From NCBI GenBank assembly GCA_028280205.1, contig JANQME010000204.1:1-11117 (forward strand): a stretch of 11,117 bases of DNA. The letters run 5' to 3'. Within the stretch, counting starts at the first letter, position 1. Every line of letters begins with the position of its first letter. Source of the stretch: Longimicrobiales bacterium. GTDB lineage: Bacteria; Gemmatimonadota; Gemmatimonadetes; Longimicrobiales; Gaopeijiaceae. Both the position numbers and the translations under genes were made by a program. Of the stretch, positions 7,358 through 11,117 are shown piece by piece. The notes beneath the pieces are model-generated. The model was not told where the DNA came from and made no database searches. It saw only the letters and a program-made list of their open reading frames with translations.

Positions 7358-7930
7358 TCAGGCGCGGCGGTACTCCGAGCCCCCGGCCGACCGGGTCATG
7401 TGCCCGTGGTCGATGAGGCCACGCCGCAACGTGGCCGTATCGTCCGAGAGCGTTTCGAGTCGTCGGTTCATCTCGCGTTCGTCCCAGGGTCCGTCGTCCT
7501 CGAAGAGACCGAGGGCGTGGCGGAGGAGCACGTCGAACTTCTTGCGCTTCACCGGGAACTGGACGATCCGACCATTCGCGTCCAGAAACGTGCTCAGGAC
7601 CTTCCGGTCGAAGGGGTCTTCGACGCCGTCGACCGCAGCGAGCTCCTCGAGTCCCTCATCCGTCGAGAGCGTTCGGGCACGGGCGTGCAGAGCGTCGAAG
7701 TCGAGCGAGTACATGTGGTAGTGCCCGTCCGCCTCGCTCCGAACGAGCCCGGCGTCGGCGAGCCTCGACAGGTGGTGCGACAGCGTCGAGGCGCGGAGGT
7801 CGAGAACGGTCGCCAGCTCCTCGACCGAGTGGGGTCGGCGCGCGAGCAGCCCCACGACGCGGAGCCGGTTCGCGTCGGCCAGCGCCTTGAAGAAGCCGAG
7901 GTGATCGGGCGGATGGGTTCCGGTATTCAT
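7358..7930 (-). CDS. ArsR-type winged-helix regulator fused to DUF2087
   Basis: This 190-residue transcription factor has two parts. Residues 8-85 are an ArsR-like winged helix: HLGFFKALADANRLRVVGLLARRP, the SVEELATVLDLRASTLSHHLSRLADAGLV helix-turn-helix (35-63), and a wing DGHYHMYSL (68-76). Residues about 106-188 match DUF2087: DPFDRKVLSTFLDANGRIVQFPVKRKK (105-131), then EREMNRRLETLSDDTATLRRGLIDHGHMTR (151-180). The ArsR-DUF2087 architecture is known, but its signal is not well defined. No cysteine is present and the ELCVCDL metal motif is replaced by ELATVLDL, so classical arsenic or metal sensing through Cys is excluded. ATG 7930 is chosen for the family-typical beginning; the open frame extends to 7966. 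It lies 45 bp downstream of the membrane-protein gene in the same direction. The gap is packed with palindromes, suggesting autoregulation. Confidence 0.88.
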   Translation of the reverse strand: MNTGTHPPDHLGFFKALADANRLRVVGLLARRPHSVEELATVLDLRASTLSHHLSRLADAGLVRSEADGHYHMYSLDFDALHARARTLSTDEGLEELAAVDGVEDPFDRKVLSTFLDANGRIVQFPVKRKKFDVLLRHALGLFEDDGPWDEREMNRRLETLSDDTATLRRGLIDHGHMTRSAGGSEYRRA

Positions 7931-7961
7931 GTCGACAAGTGTCGAAACGATTCGACGAATC
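7931..7961. promoter_or_regulatory. Overlapping palindrome cluster, probable operator for the ArsR-type gene
   Basis: Three perfect inverted repeats overlap in 31 bp immediately upstream of the regulator ATG. They are TCGAC-AAGT-GTCGA (7932-7945), GTCGAA-ACGA-TTCGAC (7941-7956) and GATTCG-A-CGAATC (7949-7961). The half-sites GTCGAC, GTCGAA and TTCGAC start at 7931, 7941 and 7951, exactly one helical turn apart. This is the expected layout for cooperative binding of a dimeric winged-helix repressor to its own promoter. Confidence 0.62.
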
Positions 7962-7966
7962 TGCAA
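7938..7966 (-). promoter_or_regulatory. Possible promoter of the ArsR-type gene inside the operator
   Basis: On the minus strand TTGCAG (7966-7961) and GACACT (7943-7938) are separated by 17 bp, each matching the -35 and -10 consensus at three of six bases. Transcription would begin about at the ATG, consistent with the absence of a Shine-Dalgarno sequence. The palindromes fill the spacer, so binding would block the polymerase. The hexamer matches are weak. Confidence 0.28.
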
Positions 7967-7975
7967 GACTCTCGG

Positions 7976-8503
7976 CTACGCCGTGGCTTCGACCCCTTCA
8001 TCCTTCTTCGTCTGCGTCTTCGGGGAGAAGCGCGGCCGCCAGATCCCGAGGACCACGTTCGCTACGCCCACGCCGAAGATGACCCAGATCGCGCCCCACT
8101 CACCGCCCAGCGTCGCGCCGAGCTCGGTGACCGGCACGTCGCCGAGGAGCGCCGCCTGGGCCCGACTCGCGCCATTCCTCGTCGGAGCGTGCACGGAGAC
8201 CAGCGTGCCCTCGAGCACGAGAATGCCGGACGCGAGCTTCGCCCAGACCCACCCTGCGCTGTGGTAGGCGGGTGTCTCGCCCATCGACAGGAGTCCGCTG
8301 ATCGCGACCAGGCCGGTGGACGGCAGGAGGATCCAGCCGGAGATCGCGCCCATCGCCATGCGCAGTGTCGCGAAGCGCTCGAGCTCCGACGGCTCGGGCA
8401 GGGAGAGGTGCAGCACGAGCAACGCGGCCAGCGATCCACAGAAGCCGATCGCGGCCATCGTGTGGAGGAACTTGAGGCTTTTGCGCAGGAAGCGACGGGG
8501 CAT
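7976..8503 (-). CDS. Four-helix integral membrane protein, DUF2269-like
   Basis: This 175-residue protein has four predicted membrane helices at about 12-34, 50-72, 84-104 and 137-156, a basic N-terminus (MPRRFLRKSLK) and a charged C-terminal tail (KTQTKKDEG). The opening KSLKFLHTMAAIGFCGSLAALLV resembles the DUF2269-type predicted membrane proteins, which start with a Leu-Lys-x-Leu-His motif. The GWILLPSTGLVAISGLLSM (56-74) and GWVWAKLASGILVLEGTL (84-101) helices fit the same group. His14, His32 and His81 could contact a cofactor, but no haem motif can be asserted. The function is unknown. It lies 36 bp after the SnoaL-like gene and 45 bp before the ArsR-type gene on the same strand, so an operon is plausible. 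ATG 8503 has no clear Shine-Dalgarno sequence. Confidence 0.72.
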   Translation of the reverse strand: MPRRFLRKSLKFLHTMAAIGFCGSLAALLVLHLSLPEPSELERFATLRMAMGAISGWILLPSTGLVAISGLLSMGETPAYHSAGWVWAKLASGILVLEGTLVSVHAPTRNGASRAQAALLGDVPVTELGATLGGEWGAIWVIFGVGVANVVLGIWRPRFSPKTQTKKDEGVEATA

Positions 8504-8539
8504 GCGGCGAGGTACCCCGAGGGGCTGGGCCGGATTCCT

Positions 8540-8923
8540 TCAGCTCCCGTCCAGCGTCGACTGTTCGTCCGGGGAGAGGGTCTCGCGCACTCGGACGCTG
8601 TCGTAGAAGGAGCGCACCTCCCGGATGAGGCCGTCCCGGACGAAGATCCAGTCGCACGTGTCCACGCTACCGGCGTGCGTCCGGTTCTCGAACCGGATCG
8701 CCGCCCGGTCGTCCTCGGCGACCACGTCGAGGATCGTGAGCTCGGCGACGCTCTTGCGCGCCATCGGCTCCACGGCGGCGAGGTACGAATCGCGATCGTC
8801 GAAACGCCCGAACGGGCTGACGTGCACGAAGTCCGGCGCCAGATGGGTACGCAGCCACTCCAGATCCATCCGGATCCACGCCTCGATCCACCCGACCGCC
8901 AGCGTCCGACTCTGCTCACTCAT
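8540..8923 (-). CDS. SnoaL-like NTF2-fold protein (nuclear transport factor 2 family)
   Basis: This is a 127-residue soluble protein without a signal peptide. An N-terminal helix SRTLAVGWIEAWIRMDLEWLRTHLAPDFVHVSPFGRF (5-41) is followed by DDRDSYLAAVEPMARKSV (42-59). The strands ELTILDVVAEDDRAAIRFENRT (61-82) and CDWIFVRDGLIREVRSFYDSVRVRE (90-114) match the SnoaL/DUF4440-like pattern of an acidic or His pocket in a curved sheet. Members range from ketosteroid-isomerase-like enzymes to ligand binders; the substrate cannot be named. ATG 8923 gives the usual family beginning. An in-frame GTG at 8971 would add 16 atypical residues. No Shine-Dalgarno sequence precedes either one well. It is the first gene of the minus-strand cluster ending in the ArsR-type regulator and is divergent from the Tat-exported M19 gene, 66 bp away. 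Confidence 0.8.
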   Translation of the reverse strand: MSEQSRTLAVGWIEAWIRMDLEWLRTHLAPDFVHVSPFGRFDDRDSYLAAVEPMARKSVAELTILDVVAEDDRAAIRFENRTHAGSVDTCDWIFVRDGLIREVRSFYDSVRVRETLSPDEQSTLDGS

Positions 8924-8979
8924 GAGGCATGCTGGCGAACGCCGGCCCGCTTCGCCACTCTGGTTCCACACTCGAAGCT

Positions 8980-8989
8980 GGAGGCCTCC
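8980..8989. promoter_or_regulatory. Ribosome-binding site within a 10-bp perfect palindrome
   Basis: GGAGGCCTCC ends directly before the ATG at 8990. Its left half, GGAGG, is the Shine-Dalgarno sequence at a 5-base distance and decides the start of the M19-family gene. The palindrome has no loop, so RNA self-pairing within it is unlikely. It may be coincidental or a protein site in the 66-bp divergent promoter. Confidence 0.45.
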
Positions 8990-10162
8990 ATGACCGTTGC
9001 GCGCCGAGACTTCCTCCGCTTCGCCGCCGCCGCCGGGATCGCGCCCGAGGTCTTCACTGCCGCCGACCCGCGCTCGGTGTCCGCCGGCGCTTCACCGACG
9101 GACGAGCCCGCGCCGGAGACGCCGCCTCGGCCGGCCCCGCGCTGGCCGGGATACGAGGACGCAATCGTCATCGACTTCCTCGGCAGCCCCGGGTACTTCA
9201 ACTACCCGGAGAGCCCGCCGCTCGACGACGAGATGGTGGAGAACGCGCGCACGTCCGGCATCACGGCGATGAACGTGACGGTGAGCGCGGGCGACACAAC
9301 GACCACGCTGCGGCGGATGGCCCCGTGGTTCGCGAACGTCGAGCGCTGGCCCGACGTCTTCCGTCTCGTCCGCTCCGTCGACCAGCTCCTCGACGCCAAG
9401 GCGACGGGTCGGGTGGGGATCGTGCTGGGCTTTCAGGACACGACGCCGTACGAGGGCGACCTCTCGCGTATGGACGTCTTCCACGACCTCGGCGTGCGCG
9501 TGGTGCAGCTCACGTACAACCTGCGGAACCTCGTGGGCGACGGCAGTCTCGAGCCGGGCAACGCGGGGTTGAGCGCGTACGGTCACGAGCTGATTGAGCG
9601 GCTCAACGAGCTCGGTTCGATCGTCGACCTGTCGCACTGCGGCAAGCGCACGACCGCCGAGGGTATCCGGATGTCGACCGCGCCGGTGGGGATCACGCAC
9701 ACCGGGTGCAACGCCGTGGCGCGGCACCCGCGCTCGAAGGACGACGAAGAGCTGCGGGCGGCGGCGGACGGAGGCGGGGTCGTCGGGATCTACCTGATGC
9801 CCTTCCTCTCGCCGGGGCGGGTGCCGACGGCGGCCGATGTGGTGGCGCACATCGAGCACGCGCTGAACGTGTGCGGCGAGGACGGCGTGGGGATCGGGAG
9901 CGACCTCTCGATCACGCCCATCGACGGCTCCGACGAGTACTGGTCGAAGCATCGCGAGTTCGTGGCGCGTCGGATCGCGGCCGGGATCGCAGCCCCCGCC
10001 GAGGACCCGGGCGTGCTCTTCACCGTGCCCGAGCTGAACTCGCATCGTCGCATGGACCTGATCGCCGATGCGCTCTCCTCGCGTGGCCACTCCGACCGGG
10101 TGATCGAGAAGGTGATCGGCGGGAACTGGGTACGTCTGTGCCGAGAGGTCTGGAAGGCGTAG
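8990..10162 (+). CDS. Tat-exported peptidase M19 (membrane dipeptidase) family protein, divergent active site
   Basis: This is a 390-residue protein. Residues 4-11 (ARRDFLRF) and the following Ala-rich stretch form a twin-arginine signal; a Pro-rich linker follows (36-54). The barrel resembles renal dipeptidase, which is a di-zinc enzyme cleaving dipeptides. His216 (VDLSHCGKRT), His237 (ITHTGCNAV), Arg248 (HPRSKDDEE) and Asp305 (VGIGSDLS) align with the family residues His198, His219, Arg230 and Asp288 and keep their spacing. The canonical N-terminal DGHND (His-x-Asp) is replaced by VIDFLGSPGYF with only Asp62. The bridging Glu of the EG motif is Gln149 (LGFQDTTPYEG). The protein seems to belong to a variant M19 branch that has these changes in common, so classical two-metal dipeptidase chemistry is doubtful. 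GGAGG five bases before the ATG fixes the start. It is transcribed alone and is divergent from the SnoaL-like gene. Confidence 0.88.
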   Translation: MTVARRDFLRFAAAAGIAPEVFTAADPRSVSAGASPTDEPAPETPPRPAPRWPGYEDAIVIDFLGSPGYFNYPESPPLDDEMVENARTSGITAMNVTVSAGDTTTTLRRMAPWFANVERWPDVFRLVRSVDQLLDAKATGRVGIVLGFQDTTPYEGDLSRMDVFHDLGVRVVQLTYNLRNLVGDGSLEPGNAGLSAYGHELIERLNELGSIVDLSHCGKRTTAEGIRMSTAPVGITHTGCNAVARHPRSKDDEELRAAADGGGVVGIYLMPFLSPGRVPTAADVVAHIEHALNVCGEDGVGIGSDLSITPIDGSDEYWSKHREFVARRIAAGIAAPAEDPGVLFTVPELNSHRRMDLIADALSSRGHSDRVIEKVIGGNWVRLCREVWKA

Positions 10163-10167
10163 TGGAT

Positions 10168-10186
10168 GGGCGGGCCGGTCCCGCCC
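10168..10186 (+). terminator. Hairpin after the M19-family gene, candidate terminator
   Basis: GGGCGGG (10168-10174) and CCCGCCC (10180-10186) pair perfectly around CCGGT, starting six bases after the stop codon. The following bases (GAGTGTGC) are not a T tract, so it may act as a weak or Rho-assisted terminator or protect the 3' end. Confidence 0.42.
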
Positions 10187-10558
10187 GAGTGTGCTCAGGT
10201 CGCAGAATCGGGCACGACGCGGGTCAGGAGGTCACAGTCGGTCCCGCGGAGTGTGTCGGTCACCGCCACCCGGCTCCGCGTTTCCTCCATCTCGGCGCGG
10301 CGTCGCCGCCCTTCGCGCAGCTCGGACGGGAACCGTGCGAGTTGGCGGAACGACCTCAGCACGGCGGCATCAACGGGCTGTCCACTCCGTACTTTGTGTC
10401 GCCCGCCGCCGGACGGGCAACCGTGGGGCGAGAACACCGGTAGCACGCGATCTCGTCGATGCGATGCACCACTTCGCTGTTGCACGATCCCCACGTCATA
10501 CTCGTAAATACGGTTGATTCGGTTGACCTCGGGCGGGCTTGCCGCGAACCTCTAGCAG
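10187..10558. other. Non-coding or decayed stretch with no supported gene
   Basis: I find no recognisable gene, tRNA or insertion sequence here. A minus-strand frame at 10195-10494 is open. Its last 60 codons, with an internal ATG, are GC-rich at third positions and encode an Arg/Glu-rich stretch (RFPSELREGRRRRAEMEE). It has no Shine-Dalgarno sequence, no family resemblance I can name, and an N-terminal half of poor composition. It could be a small orphan gene or a remnant. Bases 10497-10526 are unusually AT-rich for this window and carry CGGTTGA twice (10511-10517 and 10520-10526), which may be the promoter area of the csp gene; no good -35/-10 pair stands out. Confidence 0.4.
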
Positions 10559-10738
10559 GAACGCTCGAGCGTTCGTTGCAAAACGTTGTGGGGCGACGGT
10601 CTCATGGTCGAGACCGGCGCCCTTCTCAGTTGTGGCCAGGGTGGCCACACCGGGCGTGGGGATTCCACGCGAACATCAGCAGTATCTGGAAGTACGCGAT
10701 GCGTTACTCCCTTGCTGCACAACCGAGGAGCGCAGAGC
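10559..10738 (+). promoter_or_regulatory. Highly structured leader upstream of the cold-shock gene
   Basis: Four inverted repeats lie in the 180 bases before the csp start. They are GAACGCTC/GAGCGTTC (10559-10574, uninterrupted), CGGTCTC/GAGACCG with a 6-base loop (10597-10616), TGTGGCCA/TGGCCACA with loop GGG (10631-10649), and AGTACGC/GCGT-T-ACT with loop GAT and one bulged T (10691-10708). GAGGAG at 10725-10730 follows the last one, eight bases before the ATG. Cold-shock mRNAs in other bacteria carry long structured 5' leaders that switch with temperature, and this arrangement fits such an element. The transcription start is unknown, so the first repeat could be a DNA operator. Confidence 0.5.
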
Positions 10739-10945
10739 ATGCGTACTACGGGAACCGTGAAGTGGTTCAACGATCAGAAGGGCTTCGGATTCATCACGCC
10801 GGCGGACGGAAGCAAGGACTGCTTCGTCCATCACAGCGCCATTCAGGCGGAGGGCTTCAAGAGCCTTCAAGAGGGCGCCTCGGTCGAGTTCGAGATTGTC
10901 CAGGGCCCTAAGGGACCCGCGGCGGAGAACGTCGTCGCTATCTGA
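10739..10945 (+). CDS. csp: CspA-family cold-shock protein (single CSD, nucleic-acid chaperone)
   Basis: This 68-residue single cold-shock domain is complete and of normal family length. Such five-stranded barrels bind single-stranded RNA and DNA and melt RNA structure. TGTVKWFNDQKGFGFITP (3-20) contains RNP1 (KGFGFI, 13-18). DCFVHHSAI contains RNP2 (FVHHS), followed by EGFKSLQEGASVEFEIVQGPKGPAAENVV. The aromatic and basic nucleic-acid-contacting residues Trp9, Phe14, Phe16, Phe28 and His30 are present. Residue 27 is Cys where many members have Val or Ile. GAGGAG eight bases before the ATG supports the start; the open frame extends upstream to 10586 but the added residues are unrelated to the family. 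A structured leader precedes it and a strong hairpin follows 25 bases after the stop, so it is probably monocistronic. Confidence 0.97.
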   Translation: MRTTGTVKWFNDQKGFGFITPADGSKDCFVHHSAIQAEGFKSLQEGASVEFEIVQGPKGPAAENVVAI

Positions 10946-10970
10946 CCCGATCGGTCAGCACTGAACTCTG

Positions 10971-10998
10971 GAGGCCGCCCCGGCGTCGGGGCGGCCTC
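10971..10998 (+). terminator. Strong hairpin terminator of the cold-shock gene
   Basis: GAGGCCGCCCC (10971-10981) pairs perfectly with GGGGCGGCCTC (10988-10998). One more G-C pair leaves a four-base loop GCGT, giving a 12-bp GC-rich stem. It is followed by TTCGTTCG, a broken T tract as is common in very GC-rich genomes. The position 25 bases after the csp stop supports intrinsic termination. Confidence 0.8.
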
Positions 10999-11117
10999 TT
11001 CGTTCGTGAGTGGTGCCGCGATTCGTGGAGGACTCCGAGCCTCGGCTCCCGGCTCCGACGTACCACCATCGCGAAGCGGTCGCCGTCGCCGGACTGAGAC
11101 CACAGAGGGGGCTGCAC

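Noticed and set aside
7358..7930. Arsenic- or metal-responsive ArsR function.
   Set aside because: The protein has no cysteine and lacks the ELCVCDL motif and the DxHx(10)HxxE site. No arsenic genes are nearby.
7400..8989. A long plus-strand frame running into the start of the M19-family gene, which could suggest a much longer N-terminus.
   Set aside because: It is antisense to three recognisable minus-strand genes. The Tat signal with a ribosome site at 8980-8984 fixes the real start at 8990.
6170..10378. The 10-mer CATCAACGGG occurs in two intergenic places (6170 and 10369), hinting at a dispersed repeat.
   Set aside because: The similarity does not extend beyond about ten bases, so chance is the simplest explanation.
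10195..10494. A 99-codon minus-strand frame downstream of the M19-family gene.
   Set aside because: No ribosome site, no recognisable family and mixed composition. It is described under the non-coding stretch and not called as a gene.
10867..11103. Minus-strand frame over the end of the csp gene and its terminator.
   Set aside because: It crosses the terminator hairpin and the csp coding region antisense, and its product is Arg/Pro-rich without a domain. Bases 11003-11117 show no supported feature.
1..11117. Search for mobile elements, CRISPR repeats, toxin-antitoxin pairs, tRNA or rRNA genes.
   Set aside because: No transposase or integrase domain, regularly spaced repeat, cloverleaf or rRNA signature was found by reading both strands.

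Overview
The window comes from a very GC-rich, diderm (Gram-negative-type) bacterium. The evidence is an outer-membrane channel, a periplasmic lipoprotein adaptor, a Tat-exported hydrolase and strongly G/C-biased third codon positions. A Gemmatimonadota-like origin fits the style of the proteins, but this is an impression and no marker gene is present.

Layout. Bases 1-453 (minus) hold the N-terminal third of a multi-pass membrane protein resembling the ANKH/MATE-like transporters; it runs off the left edge. A 223-bp divergent region rich in palindromes separates it from a tight three-gene plus-strand operon at 677-6164. That operon encodes a complete tripartite heavy-metal-type RND efflux pump: outer-membrane factor, lipoprotein membrane-fusion protein and CzcA/CusA-type inner-membrane pump. 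Both junctions are 4-base GTGA overlaps. Next come a minus-strand DUF5946-like gene (6289-6708) and a divergent plus-strand secreted NTF2-fold protein (6848-7300). A minus-strand cluster follows: a SnoaL-like NTF2-fold protein (8540-8923), a four-helix membrane protein (7976-8503) and an ArsR-type regulator fused to DUF2087 (7358-7930). The regulator has a dense palindrome cluster directly in front of its start. A Tat-exported, divergent M19 dipeptidase-family protein (8990-10162) faces away from that cluster. About 370 bp without a convincing gene follow, then a cold-shock protein gene (10739-10945) with four inverted repeats in the 180 bases upstream and a strong hairpin terminator.

How they work together. 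The efflux operon is one functional unit spanning both membranes, but no metal sensor or two-component system lies next to it here. The ArsR-DUF2087 gene probably regulates itself and perhaps the membrane-protein gene beside it. The other genes are single-gene units.

I see no prophage, transposon, CRISPR array, toxin-antitoxin pair or defence island. The most interesting signals are regulatory (the csp leader, the arsR operator cluster, the efflux-operon leader) and family-level (an M19 protein lacking classical metal ligands, and an HME-RND pump without the CusA methionine triad). I do not claim a wholly new system.
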